Below, one piece after another: positions 1 to 9,324 of a stretch of DNA of 49,605 nucleotides. Below the pieces are notes generated by a model. It was not told the origin of the DNA. It worked only from the letters and a program-made list of their open reading frames with translations, and searched no databases. The number at the start of each line of letters is the position of its first letter. The stretch's first letter is position 1. The DNA is from Candidatus Yanofskybacteria bacterium RIFCSPHIGHO2_02_FULL_43_17 (lineage in GTDB: Bacteria > Patescibacteriota > Minisyncoccia > 2-02-FULL-40-12 > GWA2-44-9), in assembly GCA_001794435.1 (NCBI GenBank), contig MGJU01000019.1:40237-89841 (forward strand), read 5' to 3'. Both the position numbers and the translations under genes were made by a program.

Positions 1-503
1 TTGTAGATTTTTTGTGCAAGTATGGGCCCGTGATCAATTTGATCATCCATAAGCATAATAGTAACTCCGGTTTCGGTGCCTGTCTCGTCGCTCAACGAGT
101 GGTTTGTTTTGCCATAGGCATCCGCTTGTTGTAGTGCGGGGTCACCATTTAGAATGGCGGTCTGGACGGGAGACGGGCCCCTATACTTTGGCAGAATTGA
201 AGGATGGACATTAACAAAACCATGTTTTGGCACGTTCAAATAACGAGAAGGTATTATTTTGCCATAAGCGGCTACGATACAAATGTCCGGATCCAAGATC
301 TTAAATTGTTCGAATACGTCCTCCTCTTTTTTTAAAGAGACTGGTTTAAACAACCTGATCCCATACTCATTCGCCTTAAGTTCCATCGGTCCACTACCAG
401 CAAAAATTCCTACGACGTTATAGCCATTATCCACCAACTCATTCAGGACCGGGGCGGCGAAAACAGGAGTGCCGAAAAATACCACTTTTAAATTATTTTT
501 CAT
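1..503 (-). CDS. fmt: methionyl-tRNA formyltransferase, partial (truncated by window start)
   Basis: Minus-strand translation MKNNLKVVFFGTPVFAAPVLNELVDNGYNVVGIFAGSG...VNVHPSILPKYRGPSPVQTAILNGD...ETGVTIMLMDDQIDHGPIL is typical Fmt; ATGA overlap with def stop. Confidence 0.93.
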   Translation of the reverse strand, partial: MKNNLKVVFFGTPVFAAPVLNELVDNGYNVVGIFAGSGPMELKANEYGIRLFKPVSLKKEEDVFEQFKILDPDICIVAAYGKIIPSRYLNVPKHGFVNVHPSILPKYRGPSPVQTAILNGDPALQQADAYGKTNHSLSDETGTETGVTIMLMDDQIDHGPILAQKIY

Positions 504-991
504 TTATTGGAGAGGAGATCCGTGCGCAGCCTGACCTCTGCAGTACGTTCTTTAATGGTAAGGCCGTTCAAGTGGTCTGTTTCGTGCTGGAATACTCTGG
601 CTAAAAATCCTTTAGCTTTTATTTTCTGTTTAGTACCATTTTCGTCAATAAATTTAATTTTTATCTTTTTAGCACGCTTAATCTGCGCCCAGTAGTCAGG
701 GACAGAAAGACAGCCCTCTTCCATTTCATCGCTTTCTTTGGAGTATTCGGTTATCTCCGGATTTATGAAAGCATCTGGCACATTATTCTCTTCAGCCAAC
801 TTTTTGTCTACGACAAAAATTCTCAAATCCTTGCCAACCTGATTCGCCGCCAAACCAACTCCGTTATTTTCCACCATTGCCGTCCTCATATCCGAAATCA
901 GGCCTTTATAAAGGCCTGATTTAATGTCATCAACCGCCACTTTTTCCATTTTTTTTGCTAATATTTTATTGGGGATTTTTGTTATTTCCAT
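500..991 (-). CDS. def: peptide deformylase
   Basis: Motifs GVGLAANQVG, EGCLSVPDY, QHETDHLNG; start placed at MEITKIPNKIL (ORF extends upstream over priA). Confidence 0.95.
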   Translation of the reverse strand: MEITKIPNKILAKKMEKVAVDDIKSGLYKGLISDMRTAMVENNGVGLAANQVGKDLRIFVVDKKLAEENNVPDAFINPEITEYSKESDEMEEGCLSVPDYWAQIKRAKKIKIKFIDENGTKQKIKAKGFLARVFQHETDHLNGLTIKERTAEVRLRTDLLSNK

Positions 992-1019
992 AGTAATAAG
1001 TGTAGGGCGAAAATTGATT

Positions 1020-2999
1020 TTAGAGAAGTGACCTCGGCTCAACATCCACAATCCACCCCGGGCCGGCATATTTGAGCAACTTGTTGATGTCCTGATAATC
1101 CTCTCGTACCTTCAAAAAAATATTATAGACATACAATCCCTTTTCTCTTTCTATGTATGCCGGTGCGGCCTCTATTAATTTTACAGTTTCTTCCAGTTTG
1201 GCTCTCGTGACTGCGATTTTAAATTTTTCCGTTGCTATCTTGGCCGCATAAGATGCCTTATTTTTGTCGGTGTGTCTGAGTGTGAGTTTAATTAGTTTAA
1301 AAAATGGGGGATAGTTGAGGATCTGTCTAAACTTGAGTTCCTTGTCATAAAAATCGATATAGTCACCCATAACGGCCTTTTTAATCAATTTATTTTCTGG
1401 ATTATAAGTTTGTATTAACATTTTGCCTGGCTCACCCGCCTGCCATCGGCCTGAGCCGAAGGCTCTGGCGGGCAGGAAATTCACCAATTTTTCTATTTGA
1501 TAGAACAGGTTTTCTTCCGATTTGAAATCCGGCATGTTTGTAAGCGCATCCGCATTAACGATGGCTATCAAGTCAAAATTTAAACAGAAACGATGAGAAA
1601 AAACCATTTGAGTAGCGATGAGCACGGCTGGCCTTGATTTCAATATTTCAGAAATTATTTCCTCTTCCTCGACTTCGTTCTTCGCAATATCGGTATCAAG
1701 GGCAAGAATGGGGGACTTAATGCCGACCGCGTTGAGCGTCATTTTTATGATATCGTAAATTTTTTGGGTGCCGGCCGGGCCTACTGTCTTCAAGTTATAA
1801 TTCCCGCATACGGAACAGTTCTTTGGCATCGGTTTTGACAGAGCACAGCGGTGGCAAACCAGTATCATCTCAACCGAACGATGGGTGCGCATAGCCACTT
1901 CACACCGAGGACACTTGGCGGCCGAACCGCAATTTTCACAAATCAGGATCCCCGCATAACCTCGTCGGGGAGAGAAAATGAGAACCCTTTTTTTGGCTTT
2001 AAGATAAGCGAGCAATTCTTCGTTTAATTTTTTGCTGATTGGCGACCAGTTGGCGTTCTTTGCTTCTTGAGCCATGTCGATTATTTCCGCATCAAATTTT
2101 GGCCTCGATTCAATATTTTTCAGTTTGTATACGCCTCTCTTTGTCTTGTAGAGATTTTCGATACCCGGAACGACCGATGTGAGAATGAGTTGAGAGTTAT
2201 TCAGTTCAGCGATCTTGTGAGCCAGCGTAACGGCATTGTATCGCGGTACCATGTCGGATTTGTAAAATTCGTGAAGCGGGTCATCCACTATTATCAACCC
2301 CAGATCTTTGAATGGCATATTTAGGGCTTGACGGGTCCCTATTATTATATTCGCCTCTCCTGATTGGGCCTTTTGCCATGCATCGTAAAACTCCTTGTTT
2401 GATAAGCCGGAAAAAACAACGGATGTTTTTAATTTTTTAGATAGACCGGAAACGAAGTAATTAATGGAGGTTTTTTCAGGAACCATTATCAAGACCTGCT
2501 TTGACTTGCTTACAACCTCTTTTATTATCGGTTCAAGACGGTGAGCCAACCCCCTTGTCTTATAAATAAGCAGTTGTTTTTTTGCGGGGCCTGCCCCGTC
2601 ACTCAACGAGTGGTTTTTGTCGCTGAAAGCATCCGCTCGTTGTAGTGCGGGGTACTTCTTTTTGAAAGCGAACGGGGGGAGTATCGTTTTAAGCGTGTAG
2701 CCGAGCGGGGAGTAATAATACTTGGCGATCCAGACGGCAATTTTTAATTGATAGTCGCTTATCTGCGGGTTATCATAAATAACCTTTGTCAGCTTTTTGA
2801 TCTGGAAATCAACTTTTTTCAAAGACAACTTTTCTTTTTCAAGAGAGTTCGAGGAGATCACCACTGCTTTAATTTTTCTTTTGTTAAGGGGTATTTCTAC
2901 GATTGCGCCTTTTTGGAGTTTACGATCGAAAAAGTAGCTCAAAATTTGAGGTACATTTGGAGGCAGTAATGTAAGTGGAATGACTTCAATGACATACAT
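1020..2999 (-). CDS. priA: primosomal protein N' (PriA-like), apparently with degenerate helicase motifs
   Basis: PriA-type N-terminus, Zn-binding CENCG..CPRCE..CHRC..CSVCGN, TQMVFSHRFCLNFDLIAIVNADALTNMPDFKSEE. Walker A GSGKT not seen. Confidence 0.85.
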   Translation of the reverse strand: MYVIEVIPLTLLPPNVPQILSYFFDRKLQKGAIVEIPLNKRKIKAVVISSNSLEKEKLSLKKVDFQIKKLTKVIYDNPQISDYQLKIAVWIAKYYYSPLGYTLKTILPPFAFKKKYPALQRADAFSDKNHSLSDGAGPAKKQLLIYKTRGLAHRLEPIIKEVVSKSKQVLIMVPEKTSINYFVSGLSKKLKTSVVFSGLSNKEFYDAWQKAQSGEANIIIGTRQALNMPFKDLGLIIVDDPLHEFYKSDMVPRYNAVTLAHKIAELNNSQLILTSVVPGIENLYKTKRGVYKLKNIESRPKFDAEIIDMAQEAKNANWSPISKKLNEELLAYLKAKKRVLIFSPRRGYAGILICENCGSAAKCPRCEVAMRTHRSVEMILVCHRCALSKPMPKNCSVCGNYNLKTVGPAGTQKIYDIIKMTLNAVGIKSPILALDTDIAKNEVEEEEIISEILKSRPAVLIATQMVFSHRFCLNFDLIAIVNADALTNMPDFKSEENLFYQIEKLVNFLPARAFGSGRWQAGEPGKMLIQTYNPENKLIKKAVMGDYIDFYDKELKFRQILNYPPFFKLIKLTLRHTDKNKASYAAKIATEKFKIAVTRAKLEETVKLIEAAPAYIEREKGLYVYNIFLKVREDYQDINKLLKYAGPGWIVDVEPRSLL

Positions 3000-3019
3000 A
3001 TTTATGGTAATATTGTGTC

Positions 3020-4363
3020 ATGAAAGTAAAAGTACGCATAGCCCCGTCGCCAACTGGTAATTTACATGTCGGTACGGCACAAGCGGCGCTTTATAATTGG
3101 TTGTTTGCTAAAAAAAATAAGGGCGAATTTTACTTGCGCATAGAAGATACCGATAAGGAGCGCTCCACTAAAGAATCCGAAGAAAATATCATAGAAGCTT
3201 TAACTTGGCTTGACCTTAGGTGGGATGGTCCGGTCGTTCATTCAACAGACAATCAAGCAAGATACAGAGAACTCTTAGAAAAATTACTTAATGAGAAAAA
3301 AGTATTTTATTGTCATCACGCCCAAGGAGAACTTGAAGCTGAGCGAAAGTCTCAAGAAATGGCGAAACTGCCGCCGCGACACGTCTGTGAGCATAAGTAT
3401 TCAGAGAGAGGTGGAGAATCCGGTGGGATTGTTCGCTTAGCGGTAAACGAAAAATCAGATCGGGTAATTACTTTTGAAGATCAAGTGAGAGGGAGAGTGG
3501 AGTTTAAGCAAAACTTACTCGGCGATTTCAGCGTAGGCCGTTCTATTGATGACGCTTTGTATCATTTTGCCGTAGTCGTGGATGATATTGATATGGAGAT
3601 TACCCATGTTTTAAGGGGCGAGGACCACATTTCAAATACTCCGAAGCATATTTTGATTTACGAAGCTCTTGGATTGTCGATTCCTGTATTTGCTCATTTG
3701 CCTTTAATTCTTGCACCAGATAGATCAAAAATGTCCAAACGTCATGGTGATACGGCCGTAACGGTATTTAAAAAAGATTATCTTCCCGAAGCCCTTTTGA
3801 ATTTCCTTGGGGCCATGAGCTATACATTCAGCAAGGAATTATTGACCAAAGAGGAAATGATCGAAGAGTTTGAGTTGTCTAAAGTTCATAAATCCGGCGC
3901 GGTGTTCAACGTAGACAAACTGAACTGGATTAATTCTCAATATATCCGCCGGCTTACGTCCACCGAGTTTAAAAGCTTGACGGGTTTAAAAATTCCCGAT
4001 TCGGCCGTGCCGTTAGTAACTGAAAGGTTGGAGAAATTAAGCGATGTAAAGAATTTTGATTATTTATGGCAGGAGCCCGAGTATGAAAAAGAATTGCTAA
4101 TCTGGAAAGATTCCAGACCGGAAGATGTAAAAAATTCTCTGGAAGAATCGAGAAAGATATTAGAAAAAACAGAAGATAAGGAAAAGGTCAGAAAAGCGCT
4201 CGACGAACTGGGTCAGAAAATAGGAAACAGGGGACTGGTGTACTGGCCCTTGAGGGTTGCCGTGACCGGAAAAGAAAAATCACCCGATCCGGTGGAAGTG
4301 GTAGCCGCCTTAAACAGAGAGGATGTTTTAAAAAGAATAGATGTCGCAATCAATAAATTGTAA
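3020..4363 (+). CDS. gltX: glutamyl-tRNA synthetase
   Basis: PSPTGNLHVGTAQAALYNWLFAKK, RIEDTDKERS, KMSKRHGDTAV. Confidence 0.97.
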   Translation: MKVKVRIAPSPTGNLHVGTAQAALYNWLFAKKNKGEFYLRIEDTDKERSTKESEENIIEALTWLDLRWDGPVVHSTDNQARYRELLEKLLNEKKVFYCHHAQGELEAERKSQEMAKLPPRHVCEHKYSERGGESGGIVRLAVNEKSDRVITFEDQVRGRVEFKQNLLGDFSVGRSIDDALYHFAVVVDDIDMEITHVLRGEDHISNTPKHILIYEALGLSIPVFAHLPLILAPDRSKMSKRHGDTAVTVFKKDYLPEALLNFLGAMSYTFSKELLTKEEMIEEFELSKVHKSGAVFNVDKLNWINSQYIRRLTSTEFKSLTGLKIPDSAVPLVTERLEKLSDVKNFDYLWQEPEYEKELLIWKDSRPEDVKNSLEESRKILEKTEDKEKVRKALDELGQKIGNRGLVYWPLRVAVTGKEKSPDPVEVVAALNREDVLKRIDVAINKL

Positions 4364-5610
4364 TGAGAAGACTACTTTTTTTATTAATTCTACTTTCTAC
4401 TTTCTACTTTCTATCTTCTATTGCTGTTGCTCAGACTGACGATGAGCGTATTGCTGAATTGCAGAACGAAATTGAGCGACTTGAACAGCAAGCGAAATTA
4501 TATCGCCAGAACATTGCCAGCGAACACTCCAAAGCCGATTCTTTAAACAAGGAAATATCTATTCTTCAGAACCAGATAAATAATCTCAAAACCCAGATAA
4601 ACATCACAGCAAGAAAAATAGACGGCACATTGCTGGAAATAAACAATGTGACCAATGAAATCTCGGTAACTCAAGGTAGAATAGAGTATCAGAAAAGCGC
4701 GATAGGGGAATTACTGCTGGAAGTTTATAAGCAAGACAGGGAGAGTTTGTTTGTGGCGGTGATGAAAAATGCCAATATCTCGGATTTCTTAAACCGCATA
4801 CAACAGACGGCGAATGTGGGGGAAAGTTTGCTTACACTGGTAGGCGACCTTCGTGATACTAAAGATGCCTACGAAAATCAAAAAAGTGCTTTGGAAGGCA
4901 AGAAAAAAGAATTTGAGAACCTGAATTATAAACGAGTCACACAGAGATCGTCTTTGGAAGGTACTCAAAAAGAAAAAGACAGCTTACTCAAGACAACAAA
5001 AGGCAAAGAAGCGGAATATAAGAAACTATTGGAAGAAGTGGAAATAAAGCAGTCCCTGTTTTTCACGGAGATGAAAGAGCTTGAAACCAAAATAATTCAA
5101 GGGGGTTTGTATATTCTTCGGGTTGAAGCAAAAAATCTGCCCAAGAAGGGAATAAAACTTTTCCAGTGGCCGGAGGATGATTATCGCATCACGCAAGGAT
5201 ACGGATGTACATCTTATGCCAGATGCGGTTCTCGGCGTGGTCCTTATGGCGGTGCGATTCACAACGGCATTGATATGGCTTCCGGTTACGGCAGCCCGAT
5301 AAAGGTGATAGGCGACGGAGAAGTTATTGCTAACGGCACCAATGACGGATGGGGGAATTGGGTAGCTGTTAAACATCCCCCATACGATTTGGTCAGTATT
5401 TACGGACACATGAGCGCGTTTGAATTTGTCAGGGTCGGTACGCAGGTTAGAACCGGCGATATAATCGGCTATGAGGGTAATACGGGGTTTTCTACCGGCT
5501 CTCACGTTCACTTGAGTCTGTACAAAGAATTCTTCACTTATATCAACGAAAAGAACGGTCAGTTATATTTTAACTATAATAATACAGTAAACCCTCGTGA
5601 CTACCTTTAG
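4363..5610 (+). CDS. murein hydrolase activator EnvC-like, M23 peptidase with coiled coil
   Basis: Signal peptide, long coiled coil, C-terminal IHNGIDMASGYGSPIKVIGDGEV...YGHMSAF...GYEGNTGFSTGSHVHLSLY; TAATG overlap with gltX. Confidence 0.92.
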   Translation: MRRLLFLLILLSTFYFLSSIAVAQTDDERIAELQNEIERLEQQAKLYRQNIASEHSKADSLNKEISILQNQINNLKTQINITARKIDGTLLEINNVTNEISVTQGRIEYQKSAIGELLLEVYKQDRESLFVAVMKNANISDFLNRIQQTANVGESLLTLVGDLRDTKDAYENQKSALEGKKKEFENLNYKRVTQRSSLEGTQKEKDSLLKTTKGKEAEYKKLLEEVEIKQSLFFTEMKELETKIIQGGLYILRVEAKNLPKKGIKLFQWPEDDYRITQGYGCTSYARCGSRRGPYGGAIHNGIDMASGYGSPIKVIGDGEVIANGTNDGWGNWVAVKHPPYDLVSIYGHMSAFEFVRVGTQVRTGDIIGYEGNTGFSTGSHVHLSLYKEFFTYINEKNGQLYFNYNNTVNPRDYL

Positions 5611-5662
5611 ACCGCAATATATAATGTCTTTTTTAGTTTAAACAACAAAACAGGGTATAATT

Positions 5663-7006
5663 ATGGTAAAAATTCTCATACTTGGCGGTGGATTTGGCGG
5701 TATTAGAGCCGCTTTGGATCTTAATAAGAAACTAAAAAATAAGATCCTTGCCGGACAAGCTGAAATAACTTTGGTAGATAAAAACAGCTACCATTTGTTC
5801 GTACCGGCTTTGTATGAAGTGGCTTCTGCCTATGGCGTGAAAAGGGACCCATTTGCCGTTCGGCTTAAGAAAACCATCTGTATTCCTTACTCCGATATTT
5901 TTTCCGCCAGAAGCGGACCCGCCTCCGGCGGGGAAAAAATTAATTTTGTCCAAGCGGGTGTTTCTGCGATTGATCTAGAAAACAAACAAGTTGCCACAGA
6001 AGGAGGGGAAATGCTGAACTATGATTATCTGGTGATAGCGCTTGGTAGTCAGGCGGCTGATTTTGGTATCTCGGGAGCGAAAGAGTATGCTTTTCAGTTC
6101 AAGAATTTGGAAGATGCCTTGCTTTTGAACCAAAAAATAGAAGAACTTATTAAAGAGGCTGCAGCTGGACAAAGATCACAGCCGATAAAAATAGCAGTTA
6201 TAGGAGCAGGGTTTACTGGAATCGAGATTGCCGCCGAATTTGCCCGTTGCGTTCAAAAGCTCGCCAAGACGTGCTTGCCCTCCGAAGCTTTAGCGAAGGA
6301 GAGTGGAATTAAAGGACGATGCGAGAGGATAATTCTTCTTGAGGCCGGACCCAGAATTTTACCCGCCGTGTCTGCTGGCGAAAGGGACATTATTTTGAAA
6401 CGGCTTACCCGACTGGGTGTTGAGGTTTTGGAAGGAGCAGCGGTTGAAGAAATAGGCGGTAATTACATAAAATTAAAAAACGGAAAACGCTTGGATACTG
6501 ACTTGATTACATGGACGGCGGGTATTCGTCTTCCCGATTTGTTGGAAAAAACTTTGGCCTTGCCATTAACCGAAAAGCCCGCCAGAGGCGGGTCCGCCTC
6601 TGGCGGAAAAAAGATTAAGGTGAACAACGGTTTGGAACTGGACGGCTGGCCTGGTGTTTTTGCGATAGGCGACAATACTGAGTTTATAGATCCTAAAACC
6701 AGCAGACCCATCCCCGCCCTAGCTTATGTTGCCGTAGACCAGGGCAAAATCGTTGCTAAAAATTTATTAAGACTGATCGGCAACAAACAACTTATCGAGT
6801 ACCGTCCTTTCTACAGTGTTTGGATAGCGCCTGTGGGCGGTAAGTATGCCGTTGCTCATTTTAAGGACGGGTTTAATGTTATAGGGTTTTGGGGCTGGAT
6901 CATGAGGGAGGTGGTAGATTTTAAATATATGCTTTCCATACTCTCCTTTAAAAAAGCGGTATCCATTTTATGGCAAGAGATAACCTTGTTTACAAAAAAC
7001 GACTGA
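5663..7006 (+). CDS. NAD(P)/FAD-dependent oxidoreductase, type II NADH dehydrogenase-like
   Basis: ILGGGFGGIRAALDL, VDKNSYHLF, IAVIGAGFTGIEIAAE, GVFAIGDN; NDH-2 layout. Contains three short palindromic insertions. Confidence 0.88.
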   Translation: MVKILILGGGFGGIRAALDLNKKLKNKILAGQAEITLVDKNSYHLFVPALYEVASAYGVKRDPFAVRLKKTICIPYSDIFSARSGPASGGEKINFVQAGVSAIDLENKQVATEGGEMLNYDYLVIALGSQAADFGISGAKEYAFQFKNLEDALLLNQKIEELIKEAAAGQRSQPIKIAVIGAGFTGIEIAAEFARCVQKLAKTCLPSEALAKESGIKGRCERIILLEAGPRILPAVSAGERDIILKRLTRLGVEVLEGAAVEEIGGNYIKLKNGKRLDTDLITWTAGIRLPDLLEKTLALPLTEKPARGGSASGGKKIKVNNGLELDGWPGVFAIGDNTEFIDPKTSRPIPALAYVAVDQGKIVAKNLLRLIGNKQLIEYRPFYSVWIAPVGGKYAVAHFKDGFNVIGFWGWIMREVVDFKYMLSILSFKKAVSILWQEITLFTKND

Positions 7007-7191
7007 TGGGAGCGAGTGGGGGAGAGAGTTGTCCACTTTTATTCTATTCTCGTCAAGTTTTTTTGGATAAAATTATTAAATTAGGACATCAGTCGTGTGT
7101 TTGCAGATAACAACGAATAGGATTGACACCATACCTCCAAATGTGTTCTGGTATAATTAGGGCAGGGTAGGGCAGTGGGCGTCATAAAACC

Positions 7192-7650
7192 ATGAAACAT
7201 GGTTCAATAATCACACTTCATTATTTGATCATTCCACTCGTATTTATATTCGGAAATTTTAATTTTGCGGCAGGTCTTGGAGAGGAACCCGTGCGCAGCC
7301 GAGTCCCAGCGGAAACGTTAAATTTGAATCCACTTGATGCCATAAATAGCGCGGGTATAGGAGTTGACATCAATGCCGGAGACGTACTGAATGCCTTCAA
7401 GTTTAATTTTCCATTCAACCTTAATAAGATAAACATAGATACCAGCATACCCACAAGCCCTAAAATTAACGAGTCTCAACGGGGTTTGCCCAATATTAAC
7501 CTAAGACAATTTTTGACCCCTAAAGATATTTCTTCGGACAATTTGCGGGGGGCAATAAAAGCAATAGTTGTGCTAGTAATAGAGATATTCTTAGTTGTAA
7601 TATCCATAATGTCGCAGACACTGCGGCTCATATTGGGACTTCTAAGGTAG
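7192..7650 (+). CDS. hypothetical secreted/membrane-anchored protein
   Basis: N-terminal signal sequence and C-terminal hydrophobic helix; extended -10 TGGTATAAT upstream at about 7150. Confidence 0.6.
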   Translation: MKHGSIITLHYLIIPLVFIFGNFNFAAGLGEEPVRSRVPAETLNLNPLDAINSAGIGVDINAGDVLNAFKFNFPFNLNKINIDTSIPTSPKINESQRGLPNINLRQFLTPKDISSDNLRGAIKAIVVLVIEIFLVVISIMSQTLRLILGLLR

Positions 7651-7823
7651 AGCCTTAATTAAGCCAGTATTGGAACGTCTGAAAAGGTATATTGCGCGAC
7701 GTTCAAGTAACAACCTTTACGCTCATCCCCCACCATTTTAAGAGATGTTTTTTTATTTTTAATAACTTAAAATTTATGGTAATATCTTAAAATAAACATT
7801 AACTTTTAATTTAATAATACCTC

Positions 7824-8444
7824 ATGCCTTTCATTAAGTGGACTTTAGAAAAAATTAAATACGGCCTAGATGAGTTCTATAAAACAAATAGTAGATATCC
7901 TTCTGCGTTAGAAGTTGACGAATATCCCCTCCTACCCTCCTCTAGACAAATTCAGAGGATATACGGGGGTTTAAAAGAATTAAGAAAATCTCTTGGTTTG
8001 CCGGACGAAGACCTAGATTATACTAAGGGTCAGATTAGGTCTGGTGTTGCTAAAGTTATTGGAGAGCGTGGGAAAAGTTTCGAGAAAGACATCTATGCCC
8101 TTTTGGTTAACAAGTTTGGAGAAATTTTTGTTCATCAACAGAAGCCATTTAATAATTACAAAAGCAGAGCAGATTTTTTTATTTACGCTAAGGATTATAA
8201 GTTTGGAATAGATGTTTTTTATCCAAAAGATTTGCACAGTTTTGTTTGTTGTGTAAACATCAAAGAAAAAACTTATATTAACCCCGATTTTGATATGATC
8301 TTTTTGTCTATTAATCCAAATATAAACCAATTTTCAATAAATAAGTTTATTGCCAGACGAAGAAACATCACTTCGCACAAGGTAATGGATTTTGGTGAAT
8401 TCAAAAAATACATCAACACCATTACCCCGCTGCGCTTACTTTGA
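7824..8444 (+). CDS. hypothetical protein, possible homing-endonuclease-associated repeat plus nuclease-like domain
   Basis: N-terminal WTLEKIKYGLDEFYKTNSRYPSALEVDEY..LPSSRQIQRIYGGLKELRKSLG resembles HNH/homing-endonuclease associated repeats; SRADFFIYAKDYKFGIDVF could be a PD-(D/E)XK-like core. TGATG overlap with next gene. Confidence 0.7.
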   Translation: MPFIKWTLEKIKYGLDEFYKTNSRYPSALEVDEYPLLPSSRQIQRIYGGLKELRKSLGLPDEDLDYTKGQIRSGVAKVIGERGKSFEKDIYALLVNKFGEIFVHQQKPFNNYKSRADFFIYAKDYKFGIDVFYPKDLHSFVCCVNIKEKTYINPDFDMIFLSINPNINQFSINKFIARRRNITSHKVMDFGEFKKYINTITPLRLL

Positions 8445-9166
8445 TGCCTCGTTTGATTTTCGACATTGAGACCGTCGGCGTTGAATTTGATTCTCTCGAT
8501 GACAAGTCGCAGGAACTGCTTTTACGTTTCGCCGAAACACCGGAAGAAATTGAAGCCATTAAAGAAGGCTTGGGTTTCTCCCCTCTTACTGGTCAGGTGG
8601 TGGCGATAGGCGTATTGAATCCCGAAACAAATAAAGGCGCGGTTTATTTGCTTGATCCCGAAGGCAATCCGCCATTCGCCCGTTCTGGCGGAGGCGGAGA
8701 AAAACAAGAAAAAGATAACGTTCAATATATTCCTCACAAAACCGAAAAAGACCTTCTGAAGAGTTTCTGGGATGCTTCGGCCCACTACGATCAGTTCATT
8801 ACGTTCAATGGACGCAGTTTTGATGCGCCGTATTTAATGATTCGTTCGGCGGTACATAAAATAAAACCGGCTAAGAACCTTATGACATACAGGTATGAAT
8901 CAGAGCAATACGGAAAAACCATAACGCATCTGGATCTGCTGGACAGGCTTACTTTTTTTGGCGCCGTAAGGCGAAAAGGCAATTTGCATATGTGGTGCCG
9001 GGCATTCGGTATTGAGAGTCCTAAATCCAAAGGCATATCAGGAGACGATGTCGCACAATTATTCAAAGACAAAGAGTATATGAAAATCGCCGAATATTGT
9101 TTTGACGATGTTTTAGCAACCGAAAAATTGTATGAATATTGGGAGCGGTATATAAATATAAAATAA
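8444..9166 (+). CDS. predicted 3'-5' exonuclease, PolB/DnaQ-like RNase H fold
   Basis: RLIFDIETVGVEFDSL, FITFNGRSFDAPYLMIRS, HLDLLDRL, YCFDDVLATEKLY exonuclease motifs. Confidence 0.85.
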   Translation: MPRLIFDIETVGVEFDSLDDKSQELLLRFAETPEEIEAIKEGLGFSPLTGQVVAIGVLNPETNKGAVYLLDPEGNPPFARSGGGGEKQEKDNVQYIPHKTEKDLLKSFWDASAHYDQFITFNGRSFDAPYLMIRSAVHKIKPAKNLMTYRYESEQYGKTITHLDLLDRLTFFGAVRRKGNLHMWCRAFGIESPKSKGISGDDVAQLFKDKEYMKIAEYCFDDVLATEKLYEYWERYINIK

Positions 9167-9172
9167 TTAGTT

Positions 9173-9324
9173 AAAACGTAGCTGGCTTGACTGAATTCAA
9201 GGCAAAATCGAGTATTGCGAGGAAACATACTGAAGTATGTTGACGAGCAAACGGAGATTTTAACGAAGAAGTCGGTCAAGAGCGTCCTCGCTATAATTTA
9301 GCGAGAGCGGCCAGCAAGTTATAA
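9173..9324 (+). repeat. family I structured repeat, copy directly upstream of the PD-(D/E)XK nuclease
   Basis: P1 9181-9186/9310-9315; P2 9187-9194/9272-9279; P3 9204-9209/9256-9261; P4 9226-9239; P5 9287-9291/9301-9305; ends AAGTTATAA-ATG. Confidence 0.9.

Noticed and set aside
1020-1069. Longer def start at 1069 (MPARGGLWML...)
   Set aside because: Overlaps the priA 3' end; conserved Def N-terminus begins at MEITKIPNKIL (991).
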